NCBI RefSeq assembly: GCF_001262715.1
Contig: NZ_CP012328.1
Location: forward strand, 434,001 to 498,000
From: Spiroplasma turonicum
GTDB lineage: Bacteria; Bacillota_I; Bacilli_A; Mycoplasmatales; Mycoplasmataceae
Length of the DNA: 64,000 nt
Direction of reading: 5' to 3'
The position numbers and the translations under genes are program-made. Shown one piece after another: positions 34,905-46,397 of this stretch. Each line of letters opens with the position of its first letter. Position 1 is the stretch's first letter. The notes under the pieces were generated by a model that was not told where the DNA came from, did not search any database, and saw only the letters and a list, made by a program, of their open reading frames with translations.

Positions 34905-37900
34905 ATGGATATCAAAAATAATAACTCTAATCCTGACAAAGAAATTAAATTTTCTGCTGAAGAAAATAAATTAGCAATTGAAAGGGCAAGACAAAAAAGT
35001 AAAGAATTAAAAAAGCAATTAAAACAAAAAAATGAAAACATAAACCTTGATAATTATGATAACAAAATAGCTATTGAAAAGGCTAAATTAGAAGCTTTAA
35101 GAATTAAAGAAAATTTAAAAAAACAAAAAAAATTACAAAAACTTAAAAAAAATAATAAAAAAGTTGAAATTACAATTAATAAACCTTTGAATGTAGTACA
35201 ACCAGATTCTTATGAAGAATTAAGTGTTTATAGCAAAAAACAAAAACTAAAAGTTATAAAACCAAAAGTTAAAAAGCGTAAATTAAATGGGCTGATTATA
35301 AGATCTGGTATTAAACAAATGTCAAAAAATTACTCTTCAGTAATTTTTATCTGGATATTAGTTTTAATTGCATCAAGTTTATGTTTTATACTTTCATTAT
35401 TTTATGATAGAGTTGATAATAATTTTAATATTTTATCTAATCAATCTAATTTAAGAGATTTTGTTGTCGATATTGACCAAAACGACAGAATAACTTTTAA
35501 TGAAAAAGAATTGGTCGGAGGAGAAAAAATTCTTGATTATTCAAATAATGATTTGTATCAACAATATTTAATAAATACATTATCTCGTAAAGGTAAATAT
35601 TATGATAATGAAAGTGATGAAATCATTGGTAATAATTATTTTAATTGATCTAGAACAGAAGCTAGAATGTTTGACGGTTTAAAATTAAATGATGTAGATT
35701 TAACTACAAGAGTCATTGCTAAAACAGGAATAATTAATAATATTGATAATGAAGGTGAAGAATTAGAAGATCAATTAGAAACAAACGAAGTGGATAAGTT
35801 AGTTGTATACGAAAGTGCTAATGATAATGTTAAAAATCCATTTAGTGAAAATAAAACAGAAGCTGCCAAACAAGTAGTATTACAATATAATTTTGCAAAA
35901 AAACACAACATTAAATTAAATGAAATTGTTAGATTAAATCCTGATAAATATGGCAACCAATTAATTGTAAAAAATGATGTTAAAGATTTATCATTTGGTT
36001 ATGAAGTTAATGATATTAATAATGAAGAAACTGGTATTAATAAATCTAAATACTCAGACCAAAACTGATTTCAGGTTGTGGGTTATGGAACATCAATTGA
36101 CTTCTTTTATTCATATAAAAGTCGTGATAATCCCATACCTAACATAAATACAGAAGTCAATGCTTATGTTGCTCCAGAAGTTCTGGGATTAAATGCATCT
36201 AAAATATCAAAAACATTCTCATTGTATAGTTATGATCCCTCTAGTTCAAAATTAAATACAGTTTCTGATTCTGATAGAGAAGTATATTTTTCAGCTAAGT
36301 TCATTGATAATAATAATTATAATGAAAATCTATTAAATTCAATGAATTCTGAATATATACGATACGGTAACTTATCACAAAAAAACAAAAAATTAATTTA
36401 TTCAGTTAATGACTCAACTTATAAAAACTTTTCTCGTTTAAGTATTTATAATAATGCTTTCTTTGTAATTAAATTTGTGTCATATTTTTTCTCATTTCTA
36501 ATTGTTTTTATCACAATATTTGTAATTAGCCAATTTATAAAAAAAGAGTTAAAAGATTCTGAAAAAAAAATAGGTACATTTAAGGCTTTGGGTTGTAGTA
36601 ATTCAATGCTTTCAAATTTCTTTTGAATATTACCAACAGTAACAGTTTTATCTGCAGTATTAGTATCATATTGTCTTGTAGTTTTTACTCAAAACTATAT
36701 TCTTGACGTTTTTAAAAATTATATAAATCTTAATTTTGGAAACATGTCTGGTTTATTTTATTATGCTGCTGGTATATTACTGTGTTTTGTATTATTATTT
36801 TACTTTATTTGTAAAACATCAACAAAGTCGTTTATTAAAAGAGATGCTTCAAGTTTATTATATGGTGTTACACAAAAAAGACATTCTAAGTATATATTTG
36901 TTTATAAGTCATTTTATATATACTCAAAATTTAATGCTAAACTTCATGCAGCATTATTTGCAAGTTCATTTAAAAAAGTGATGACAACATGTTCGATTAT
37001 ATTTATTTCGACTTTGTTATTATCATTTTCTTCTATAATTCCATTTGTTATAAATAGTAATAAACAAAAAGCATTTGAAGGATTAAATTATAATAGTGTT
37101 GTTGAATATAATCAACCATTAGCAAATAACCCATATTCTTTTCTAAAAACTTATAATCCAAATAAAAATAATGATTATGACTATGATGTAAAAAATAAAG
37201 TAGTTTATGATTATAGTGAGGCTATTGACAAGAAAACTAATTTTTATACAGCATTACCAACTAAATTAAATGAGTATGGAAATATAGATTATGACTCGAA
37301 TCAAATAATTGATGATTTATTAAATAATGATATAAGCCGTAATTATTTTTCACTTAATTTACCTATTTTAGATGATGAAGGTAATTTAAATGATATTAAA
37401 CTATCAAAAGAGTTATCAAAATTAGCTTATTCAAATTATAAAAATTATTCGTTAAAATACCTTAAGATCTTAAATAAATTAAATGTTTCTAATATTAATG
37501 ATAGAACATCAACTGAATATAAAACTGTTGAAAGTATTTTAAATCAGTGAATAGACTACTATAATTTATTGAATCAAATAGACAAAAGTATTAGCTCATA
37601 CATTGGTAATGGAACTAATAAAGAATTAAGCAAATCAATTAAAAGTATTTTTAAAGAACTTCAATTATTTTATATAAAATATGATACAAATGTAAGATTG
37701 TCTAAAACTAATAATTATATAAAAGATGATTATGTTTTAGATGAAAATAAAGTTAAGAACATAAATTATAATAATTTAATATTTACCAGCGACAAAAACT
37801 ATTATGAAAATATAGAAAACACTCCTAATCCATTTTCTTACATAGTTTATAACAATAAAATGGCAAATAATGTTAGCAAATCATATGAGGGTTTTTTAAA

Positions 37901-39824
37901 CTCATATAAAAATAATAAGATTTATTATAAAGATGTTGATATAAGAAATATTGTGTTAGACAATCAATCAGATTCCGATTTAAAAATCTTAAACTCATAC
38001 TTATTGATGTGATTTTGAGTTAACTTTTCAAATCAAATTGGAGAAACAATATTTCAATCATTTTATTCTCACGAATCTGATGCTATTAAAGAAAATATAA
38101 AAAATGCGTTATTAAATGATAAAGATTATAATTTTTCATATAATTTAATTCCATTTGATTCTACATTAGAAGAAAAGGGAACTTTATTAAATGGAAGTTT
38201 TACATTAAATAATAATTTAAACAATCTTAAAATTTATGGTATTGATGAAGACACTCAATCTATTGATTTAAAAAATGATGACGGTGAAAGTATGCAACCA
38301 GACCTTTTCAGAAATGTTAATTCTAGTTTAGGGGATTATTATCCAATTATTGTAAATAATTCATTAGCTGAGAAGTTTAACCTTAGTGTTGGTAGTTATT
38401 TATATGGTATAAAAATCCAAAGTAATAAATTAGTAAGTTATGACACCTTGCCTTCTGGTAATGGCAAACAAGGTTCTCCAATTGACTTAAATAAACAAGT
38501 AAATTTTGGAATAAGTAAAAACCATAAAACAAGTGACAATCAGTTCTATACAGAATATAAAAAGAATTACTATTCTAAAGAAGAGTATAATATAGGTTGA
38601 GCTACTGAAAATAATAAAATAAAAGTTGCAAGTATTTGTACTGGTATTTCTTCATCACAGAATGCAAAAAATTGTAATGATGAAAATAAAGTTAATATTG
38701 CTGTAAATAATTTATCTGATATAAATTCCCCATCTGATATTCAAAATAAGGTGTGGAATTCAGATATAGTTTCAGAAAAAAATGATTTAGATAAAAACTT
38801 TATTGTTGTTGGTGTTCAAAAAAGTTATGGTGACCCAAAGGCATGGATTTCTAATAAAAATGCAAACAAAGTTCTTGGATATGATAATGTAAAAAAATAT
38901 TTCTTTAATAATTTCTTTATTCAAGAATGATATAAAAGAGATTATTTAACAAAGTATTATAATGAGGAAATATTTAAAGGTTTTACAAAAGAACAATGAA
39001 GTGACTTTATAACTTATTTTAACCAAATAATAACCGCTTGACTTGGTGATACACCAAAATATAATACGAGAAATGATAATCCTTATGATGATTTTACTGA
39101 GATGTTTTTAAACTTGTCAGAAAATTATGATGATGTTTATGGATATAAGAAATTTTCTTCAATTATAAACACAATATTTGAAAATGAGTACCCAATATTT
39201 AATTATAAATATAAAATAACAAGTACTGCTGACGATTCTAATTTTAGTACTTCAAAAACTCAAGAATATGGAGATTATACAACTATTGGATTATATGGTC
39301 AAAGAGTTGATGATGAACAAACTGAATCATTTATCTATAAAGATGGCTATATTAAAAATAATATATCTTCAATAGATAATATTATTAATCAAAAAGATTT
39401 TTTAAATAAGTTAACAGATATTATATATGTAGTCACAATCATGATTATAATAATAGTATTTATAATGTCATTTATTATTATATTTATTAGTTCTGTTTAC
39501 ATAATTAATGAAAACTCATCGTTTATAGCAACAATGAAAACATTAGGGTATACAAATAAATACATTATTGGTCAAATATTTATGATTTATTTGTTACCAA
39601 TTTTTATAACGGTGACTATTGGATTTACATCATGTTGATTTATTTTAAAATATTTATTTAATACTCTTTCGATTAACTCATCACTAGTAATCCCTTATTT
39701 ATTTAGTTTTTATTCACCAATAATTGTTTTTGGCATAATATTCTTTGTTTATTTATTTTCAATTTATGTTTCTTATAAACCTATAACTAAAATCAGTCCA
39801 ACTAAGGTATTGGGTGATCAATAA
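34905..39824 (+). CDS. Giant FtsX/MacB-like permease
   Basis: This gene encodes 1639 residues with TGA as Trp; ATG follows AATAGGTG. The first 130 residues are a strongly charged Lys/Glu coiled coil, presumably cytoplasmic. Membrane segments lie at about 142-165, 518-543, 568-590, 612-632, 688-712, 1505-1530, 1562-1588 and 1598-1622, with two large external domains between (about 170-510 and 715-1500). KKIGTFKALGCSNSML and ATMKTLGYTNKYI are the paired loops typical of FtsX-domain ABC permeases, and the end ISPTKVLGDQ fits the family. No ATPase is adjacent, so one must be supplied in trans or the protein works by another mechanism. It is coupled to the family A secreted protein. Confidence 0.88.
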
Positions 39825-39886
39825 AAAAATAAAAATATTTTTATACTTTATCATAATATAATTTAGTTAATTAAAGAGGGATGGTT

Positions 39887-41926
39887 ATGAAAAAAATATT
39901 AACTATATTAGGTAGTTTATTTATTGTAGTTTCACCAATTGGTGCTATTGTTAGTTGTAGTAGTTCAAATAGTAATAGCTCATTATTTGATGATTCAATA
40001 CATTCTAATAATGGAGAATATTTGCCACAAAGTGTAAATAATGTTACTGAACAATTTAATAAATTAAATAATGATAAATATTTTACAAATATAAATATAG
40101 AAGAATCTAATAGTGATTTGATAAAAAATGACATATTAAATCAAGTTGCTGATAATATAAAACTAAAATCATCAGATTTTAAAGTTACATTGGCACAAAA
40201 TAAAAACTTTTCATTACCTTTTGTTGATAATCTAAATTTAGGAGAAGAATCGATTACGTCTAAGAATTTATTACAAACTGATGGTAAAATAGACATTTCT
40301 TTATATTATTTCGATGAATTACTATCTACAATTACAGTGAAATATGCTTCATCAATTTTTGAAGCCTATAATAATGTTGTAAATATATTTAATTTTAATA
40401 GTTTAGATAACTTGGGGAAAAACAATCCTAAGCAATTAGATGTAAGTCTTTTAAGGATTGATGCACTTGGAAAAGATGTTACATTAGGAACAATTTATTC
40501 ATTGCTTCAAACCATCAGAGCAGTATCAGGTTTAGGTCCAATAAAACCATTAGTTAAGGATTTAGACAATATAGCAAAAATGGATTTAAAAAGTTTAGAA
40601 ACTTATGATAAAAATAATTATGATAATTTTCACAATGAATTTGAAAATAATTTTAGAAGTTTAATAACTCATGTATCGGATTTACTTGTCCAATTTGGTC
40701 AAAAAGATGAATTTGAAGTACCAGTTGGTGATAAATTAGTAAAAATTAAGCTTAGTGAAATATTGGATGTAAATATCTTAGAAATTCTTAATATTGATGT
40801 AAATTCTTTTAGTAATGATATGATGAGTATTGAAATTGGAGATCAGTTAGGTAAAAACAAAATTACAATATTTGATATATTAAAAAATGTAGAACCAATG
40901 ATTGTTTATTTGTTTAATATGATTTTTTCTACTAAAGAACAAACCTATTTTACAACCAGTCATAATTTACTATATAGTTTTCTTAAATTTTTAACAGCTG
41001 ATTTAGATGAAAATGAATCAATTGCTAAAATATTTTATGCAAATTTTAATAAGGAGACCGATGGTTTAAGTGTTAGAGCAGCTTCAACTAACTTAGATGT
41101 ATTTTTTTTAAATGCTTTAGTAGGGTATGATAAAAATAGAAGATACGAAAAAGGTAATTTTTATATAAAAGTAAAAGTTGTCATAAAAATAGAAGAGTTA
41201 GGGTTAGAAAGTTGAATTGCTTCAATTGTAAAGAGTATAGTAGGGAGTGATATTTTAACTGTTTTAAATAATGAATATCTTGGTAAAGTTTTAGAATCAG
41301 TTCAAATTACTCCATCAATAATCCTTCAACAAATGATAACAAATATGTATGAACATAAAGAATCTAATGGATATTTTGATTGAAAACAAGCTATAATAGG
41401 TAATCCCAATGATAACCAAATAAATTTTGTTGAAGACATTGATGCAAATAGAATAGTTAATAATATAAAAGAAATTGCAGGCAATAGTTTTGTTTCAACT
41501 ATAGCAAATTCATTGGGTGGAACTTTAAAAGATAAAGCAATACCTATGATTAATGAAAAAGTCAATGCAATAATTCCAAGTTTTACAATGGAACCAATAA
41601 TCAGTTTGTTAAAAGATGGAATAATTAAAAGTCTTGGTGTAACTGATGAATGATTAGAAAATAATGAAGTTGAAATTGTTAAAGCAAGTTATGATTTTGT
41701 TTTTAGAAAAAATAATACTATTGATAATAATAAAATTGAATGGGTTGGTAGACTTGATTCTTTAAATATTAGTCAATTAATTAATTATCAAAGTTTTAAA
41801 ATAATATTTAGAAATGTTCAATTTAAAATTACAAACAAATTAGATAAAAAACTAGTTACATTATCAAGAGATGACATTTCATTTGATATTATTTTCTCTG
41901 ATTTAGATGTTGATAAAAAATCTTAA
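39887..41926 (+). CDS. Large lipoprotein, unknown
   Basis: This gene encodes 679 residues with TGA as Trp. ATG 39887 has GAGGG six bases upstream; the in-frame ATG at 39881 lies too close to it. Lipobox GAIVSC puts the lipidated Cys at residue 24, followed by a Ser/Asn linker. The mature protein is acidic, with amphipathic helical stretches (for example about 130-230 and 330-380) and one TGG codon near residue 620. It resembles the large lipoproteins at 672 and 54772 in length and composition; the 54772 protein shares similar helical segments. No domain is recognised. It should sit on the outer membrane face. Its own terminator follows. Confidence 0.85.
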
Positions 41927-41933
41927 TTTTAAG

Positions 41934-41966
41934 ATATAGTTAATAAATAACTATATTTTTTTTTTC
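41934..41966 (+). terminator. Terminator after lipoprotein
   Basis: ATATAGTTA and TAACTATAT pair over a five-base loop, followed by ten T. Confidence 0.8.
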
Positions 41967-41971
41967 TCAAT

Positions 41972-42000
41972 TTGATAAGTATTTTATATTTTGTTATAAC
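41972..42000 (+). promoter_or_regulatory. Promoter of Ig-like repeat lipoprotein
   Basis: TTGATA, a 17-base spacer, and TATAAC (41995-42000) precede the start codon by 19 bases. Confidence 0.65.
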
Positions 42001-42019
42001 TTAATTAAGGAGATAAATT

Positions 42020-43555
42020 ATGAAAAAACTACTAGGAATATTAACAACAATGTTCTTATCAATTCAACCAATTACTTTAATAACTTCATGTGGATCAAAT
42101 GATAATTCACATGATGCAACAACTGAAAATGATAAAATCTTTCAAATTGATGATCAAAAAGTTTATGAAAATCACAAAAAAATAATAATTGTTAATATCA
42201 AAAATCCAATAAAAAATGCTGAAATAAAGGTTATAAACAGTAATTCAGAAGATAAGGTTTATGTTGACCAAAATATATTAAATGATGAAAATGAAACAGG
42301 AAAGTTTGAATTAACTATTTATGGTAAGAAAAGAAGTTTAGAAAATACTATACAAGTAAAGTATGGTGACTTACAATGTAGTTTTAAAATCAATGTTTTA
42401 GAATCTAATAGTAGTACACCTAGATTTGAAGAGAATATAAATTATCAAGTATCTTTAAATAAAGAAACACCATTGATTGTTCATTTTGCAAATCCAATTA
42501 AAAATGCAAAATACTCTTTTATTCCAGTTGACTCAAGCGTTGTGAATGTTTTAAGCGGCAATGGTATTGATTCAGACACAAAATCAAGTATTGAATTCAA
42601 GGTAAAAGGTTTAAATATTGGCAAAACAAGAATCTTATTAAATTATGAAAATGTACAATGTGTTTTAAATATAGAAGTTAAAGAAATAAGTTCTGATGAA
42701 CCATCATTTAATTTAGAAAATTTAAAAGTAACAAAAAACAAATCTTTAACTAGAGAAATAAATGTCACTAACCCAATTAAAGGAGCTAAAATTAATATAA
42801 GTAAAGATGATAATGAATCATTAATAAATTCCTTATCTACATCAAAAACAAATGATGAAGAGGGTAATGGTTCGTTTTTAATCTATGTTAAAGCAAATGA
42901 TAAAGTAGGTAATTGTGTTTTAAATATTACTTATGGAAATATTGTAAAAAAAATATCTTTAACTGTACAAGATAATCCAATAATAAAAGCAGATGAAAAT
43001 CAAGAACAATCAGTTATGGTTGGTATGCATTTAAATAACTTTAAATTAAGTGTTGAAAACCCTTACCAATTTGCTCCAATAAAAGTTGAGGTTTCAGAAC
43101 AAGATAAAAAATATGTTGATGCTTTTTCAATGCAAGATTATGATATGGAAGAAACTGGTAAAATAACTTTAGTTGTATATGGTTTAGAAATTAAAAAACA
43201 AATTCCTGTAAAAGTTTATTATGATGAATCTTTTATTGAACTAAAATTTGATATAGTTGAAAACCCTAATAAAAAACCTGAAATTTTTGGATCACCAAAA
43301 GAAATAAATGATTTAAATACAAATCAAAGCTTATCAGTAGGTGTTTATATAAATAACCCAACCTTGGAAGGCATTTTAACAACTGATTTTGAAAATAATA
43401 AGTTTATAAATATACAAATTTCAGGAAATAAAGGAGCTGGATACTACACAATATTTTTTATAACAAATAGTAATAGAAGTGATGAAATATTTAACGTTAC
43501 ATTAAATTATGAAAACGCAGAACCAGTTACCATTAAAGTTAGTTTTAAAAAATAA
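42020..43555 (+). CDS. Lipoprotein with five tandem beta repeats
   Basis: This gene encodes 511 residues. Lipobox LITSC places the lipidated Cys at 24. The mature protein is five units of about 96 residues, each marked by a strand-turn motif: NPIKNAEI (62), NPIKNAKY (158), NPIKGAKI (251), NPYQFAPI (347) and NPTLEG (446), and each ending in a strand such as LQCSFKINV or VQCVLNIEV. The pattern is typical of bacterial Ig-like beta-sandwich domains. The neighbouring gene at 44479 has two copies of the same unit (NPIKDQKL), so the family expanded here by domain duplication. It probably extends from the cell surface. Promoter at 41972. Confidence 0.88.
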   Translation: MKKLLGILTTMFLSIQPITLITSCGSNDNSHDATTENDKIFQIDDQKVYENHKKIIIVNIKNPIKNAEIKVINSNSEDKVYVDQNILNDENETGKFELTIYGKKRSLENTIQVKYGDLQCSFKINVLESNSSTPRFEENINYQVSLNKETPLIVHFANPIKNAKYSFIPVDSSVVNVLSGNGIDSDTKSSIEFKVKGLNIGKTRILLNYENVQCVLNIEVKEISSDEPSFNLENLKVTKNKSLTREINVTNPIKGAKINISKDDNESLINSLSTSKTNDEEGNGSFLIYVKANDKVGNCVLNITYGNIVKKISLTVQDNPIIKADENQEQSVMVGMHLNNFKLSVENPYQFAPIKVEVSEQDKKYVDAFSMQDYDMEETGKITLVVYGLEIKKQIPVKVYYDESFIELKFDIVENPNKKPEIFGSPKEINDLNTNQSLSVGVYINNPTLEGILTTDFENNKFINIQISGNKGAGYYTIFFITNSNRSDEIFNVTLNYENAEPVTIKVSFKK

Positions 43556-43648
43556 CTTTAAATTTTAATAACATAATTTATTTTAGATAGTTATTTCTAG
43601 TTACTTTATTATATAATTAGTTTAACATTACTTGAAAGGAACAATAAA

Positions 43649-44233
43649 ATGGGATTTGAAGATACAAATGTAGAATTTAGTGATAGCATAAATAAAAAAG
43701 GTGAAGTTAAATTAAGAGAAGTTAAAAAACCTAAAGTACTCGAAGAAAACTTTAGCAGAATTGACTCTATAAAACAAGCAAGAGTTTTATTAAGTAGTAA
43801 AAATGGTAAAGCAAACCTATCTTCTCTTCCTGATGGCATGAAAAGATCTATAGAGAGTAAAGAAAGACTTGATAAAATAATTCATAATAAAGAACATAAT
43901 TCAGCAGATGAAATTAGAAAAAGACTAAATATTGAAGGAAAACCTTTAACAAAAAAAAGAGCTGAGGAGCTTAAGGAATCAAGATTAAAATTCTTTCAAA
44001 ATAATATAGATAAAAGCAAGTCGGGACCATTAAACAAAGTTCCTGATTTAAATAAACCAGCAGCATTAAAGTCAAAAAAATCTTCTTTATCATTTAGAGA
44101 TAAAAAAATAGAAGAAATTAATAAAACTAACAACGTTATTAAAAAAGATAAAGTTTCTAAAACTGCAAAAACAAATGTTGAAAAAAAGAAAACAATAAAA
44201 AATACTTCATCATCTAAAGAAAAAAATAAATAA
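43649..44233 (+). CDS. Lysine-rich soluble protein, unknown
   Basis: This gene encodes 194 residues; ATG follows GAAAGGAA. It has no signal peptide or membrane segment. Residues 1-110 are charged and helical; the C-terminal 80 residues are Lys/Ser/Asn-rich and probably disordered (KKSSLSFRDKK, KNTSSSKEKNK). A nucleic-acid binding or scaffold role would fit the charge but nothing proves it. It has a possible TATAAT at 43612-43617 and a strong terminator after it, so it is a single-gene unit set between two lipoprotein genes. Confidence 0.75.
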   Translation: MGFEDTNVEFSDSINKKGEVKLREVKKPKVLEENFSRIDSIKQARVLLSSKNGKANLSSLPDGMKRSIESKERLDKIIHNKEHNSADEIRKRLNIEGKPLTKKRAEELKESRLKFFQNNIDKSKSGPLNKVPDLNKPAALKSKKSSLSFRDKKIEEINKTNNVIKKDKVSKTAKTNVEKKKTIKNTSSSKEKNK

Positions 44234-44245
44234 AATTAATATAAT

Positions 44246-44287
44246 AAAACTTTTAGTAAATTGAAATTTAAACTAAAAGTTTTTTTT
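44246..44287 (+). terminator. Terminator after Lys-rich gene
   Basis: A twelve-base stem, AAAACTTTTAGT with ACTAAAAGTTTT, and a T run follow the stop codon. Confidence 0.85.
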
Positions 44288-44478
44288 ACCATCAAACTAT
44301 TAGTAAAAATTTAATATTTAAAAACATGTTAAATATTATATTAATCTTATGTTAAATAAATAATATATAGTTAGAAATGTAAAATTAATTTCAAAAGTTA
44401 GAATTAATGTCTTAATGTATTTCGTTTTATAAGGTTATAATACAAATGTTGATATTATTCAACAGGAGGAAATATAAA

Positions 44479-45150
44479 ATGAAAAAACTATTAGGTATAT
44501 TAGCAGCAACTGGATTAGTTGCTACAACAGGTGCTACTGTAATATCATGTAGTGATGAAGCAAAAACTGCTTTTCCTGCAATAAAAGCACCAGATGTAAA
44601 AGTCGGGGAAACTAAAGAATTTGATGTTGAAATGAAAAATGGAGATAGCAAAACAGAATTAAAAGCTGTAGAAAAAAAAGATGAAAATTCATTAGAAGAA
44701 ATTAAAGTTACAGTAGATTCTCAAAATAAAAATAAATTTAAAGTTTCTTATAAAGGTAAAGAAAAAAACGATAAAGCTACTTTAGAATTAAGTTATGGAG
44801 ATTTAAAACAAGAAGTTACTGTTAAAGTTTTAGAAGCAGACGCTCCATCTACTGATCCAGTTCTTTCAGCAGATAAAACTGAAGTTACTATAAAAAAAGA
44901 TGAATCAGCAAATGTAAAAATTACTGTAAAAAATCCTATTAAAGATCAAAAACTTACTGTAGAAGATTCTAATAAAGAATATGTGACAACTTCAGTAACC
45001 CCTGATACTGCAGGTCAAACTGAATATACATTAAGTTTAAAAGGAATTAAAAAAACTGATAGTCAAAAAGAAGTGAAAATAAGTTATAAAGATGCAAAAG
45101 ATATAACTATTAAAGTGACAGTTACTGAAGAAGAAGTTTTAGAAATTTAA
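44479..45150 (+). CDS. Two-repeat surface lipoprotein, spiralin-like build
   Basis: This gene encodes 223 residues with lipobox TVISC (Cys24) and ATG after ACAGGAGGA. The mature protein is Lys/Glu/Thr/Val-rich, has no Trp, and is built of two beta-type repeats of about 98 residues, marked near 54 (KNGDSKTEL) and at 152 (NPIKDQKL). The repeat is the one found five times in the 42020 protein. Small size, no Trp, high Thr/Val/Lys and a strong Shine-Dalgarno sequence resemble spiralin, the abundant lipoprotein of Spiroplasma; homology to spiralin itself is not shown by any motif I can name. TATAAT lies at 44436-44441. It is likely highly expressed. Confidence 0.85.
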   Translation: MKKLLGILAATGLVATTGATVISCSDEAKTAFPAIKAPDVKVGETKEFDVEMKNGDSKTELKAVEKKDENSLEEIKVTVDSQNKNKFKVSYKGKEKNDKATLELSYGDLKQEVTVKVLEADAPSTDPVLSADKTEVTIKKDESANVKITVKNPIKDQKLTVEDSNKEYVTTSVTPDTAGQTEYTLSLKGIKKTDSQKEVKISYKDAKDITIKVTVTEEEVLEI

Positions 45151-45197
45151 TTTTAAGTTATATTATTAATAAATTAAAATAAATTAAATATTCGATT

Positions 45198-45223
45198 AAA
45201 CCTAAATTATTTTAGGTTTTTTA
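45198..45223 (+). terminator. Terminator after two-repeat lipoprotein
   Basis: AAACCTAAA and TTTAGGTTT pair over a four-base loop, followed by T. Confidence 0.85.
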
Positions 45224-45275
45224 TTTAAAGATTAAATTAATCTTTTATTTGCAAGTATAATGAAAGGAAGTCAAG

Positions 45276-45836
45276 ATGAGAAGAAAATTAATGATGTTAA
45301 ATTTATTTTGTACATCAAATTTATTTTTAACAAATATTATATCATGCAGTGTTGATAATGTTAAGGAGTTACAATATAAAGAAGGAAAAAATAATAATGA
45401 TGTTGTCAAATTATTAAACTCTAATCTTTCATATATTTCTTCAAGCAAAGAAAAGATTGAAATTGCTAATGGCAAACTTAAAAAAGATTATTTTGATACT
45501 GATTATAAATTATACTATGATGAATTTGGTAGAGAAATTATAGAAGATAAGATGGAAGGAACTTTAATTTATATAGATGGTCAATCTACTGTTCCTAACA
45601 AGTCAACATTATCAAGTTATATTTCCGACATTTTTATAGGTTTAGACACTTTAAAAAATGAGTTGATTGGTACTATTTTTGATGGAAACCTTACAACATT
45701 TTCATTAAGCATTAAAGGAAAAAAAGACAGTTCTGAATTAGAACTATTTGTTTTAAAATTAAATTATACTTTTAACTCTGAATATTCTAGTCTTAAAGGA
45801 GTTAAGATTTTACAAAAACAAATTACATTAATATAA
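45276..45836 (+). CDS. Small lipoprotein, unknown
   Basis: This gene encodes 186 residues; ATG follows GAAAGGAAG. The leader MRRKLMMLNLF ends in lipobox NIISC with Cys at 24. The mature part begins with a helical Asp/Asn-rich stretch and continues with short beta-type segments (TLIYIDGQSTVP, TFSLSIKGKKDSSELELF). No domain is recognised. It sits between the two-repeat lipoprotein and a 70-residue soluble protein on the same strand. There is no clear terminator after it, so it may be co-transcribed with the next gene. Confidence 0.8.
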   Translation: MRRKLMMLNLFCTSNLFLTNIISCSVDNVKELQYKEGKNNNDVVKLLNSNLSYISSSKEKIEIANGKLKKDYFDTDYKLYYDEFGREIIEDKMEGTLIYIDGQSTVPNKSTLSSYISDIFIGLDTLKNELIGTIFDGNLTTFSLSIKGKKDSSELELFVLKLNYTFNSEYSSLKGVKILQKQITLI

Positions 45837-45901
45837 TTATTAATTTTATTTACTTAATTAGTTTTTTTATTATAATTATTTTAAGAGAGGTTTATAAATA
45901 C

Positions 45902-46114
45902 ATGACAAAAGAAGCATTTTTAGAAAAATGAACAAATTTAAATTATGTTAAAAATGAGAAATCAATTAAGGTAATTGATAAAGAAACTGAAAAAAGTGTA
46001 ATATGGGTTATGCCTAAAAACAACAATATAGGAGTTAATACTTATTATGGTGTATCGCTCGAATTAATGGCAGACTTTGTTGAATTAATGAGAGATGAAT
46101 TAAAAGTTTGATAA
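45902..46114 (+). CDS. Small soluble protein, 70 residues
   Basis: The gene encodes 70 residues and is visible only with TGA as Trp. ATG follows AAGAGAGG. It begins MTKEAFLEKWTNLNYV and ends ELKVW before TAA. The single TGG codon (VIWVMPKN) and two TGA codons all encode Trp. The shape (helix, strands with WVMPK, Tyr/Gly turn, acidic helix) suggests a compact folded domain. I do not recognise it. It lies 65 bases after a small lipoprotein gene and has its own terminator. Confidence 0.75.
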
Positions 46115-46118
46115 AATC

Positions 46119-46147
46119 AATTCTGAATTAAATTCAGAATTTTTATT
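46119..46147 (+). terminator. Terminator after 70-residue protein gene
   Basis: ATTCTGAA and TTCAGAAT pair over a five-base A/T loop, followed by T. Confidence 0.75.
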
Positions 46148-46248
46148 TTATTATTGTTAATATATATTTCATTAATTATTTCTGTTTTTGCACTTACTAT
46201 CAATCTTTTCTTAAACATTTAAATACTTTAAATTATAAAGATTATAAA

Positions 46249-46257
46249 TGGTATAAT
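46249..46257 (+). promoter_or_regulatory. Extended -10 promoter with long leader
   Basis: TGGTATAAT lies 140 bases before the permease start at 46398. If used, the transcript has a long A/T-rich leader. Other TATAAT-like sites lie closer (for example near 46327), so the true start is uncertain. Confidence 0.4.
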
Positions 46258-46397
46258 AAAAATATAACAAAAACATTTGAATACATATCTAGCTAAATAT
46301 TATTAGTTATTTTAAAAAATTATTACTATAATATTTTGACTTAATAATTATTTATACTAATTTATTAATAAATTAAAATTAGAAATTGGGTATTTAT

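Noticed and set aside
36736-36981. Overlapping plus-strand frame inside the FtsX permease
   Set aside because: The permease frame continues through with clear family loops; this is an out-of-frame shadow.
44479-45150. Calling this gene spiralin outright
   Set aside because: Composition and size fit, but the repeats are of the NPIK type and I cannot confirm homology without alignment.
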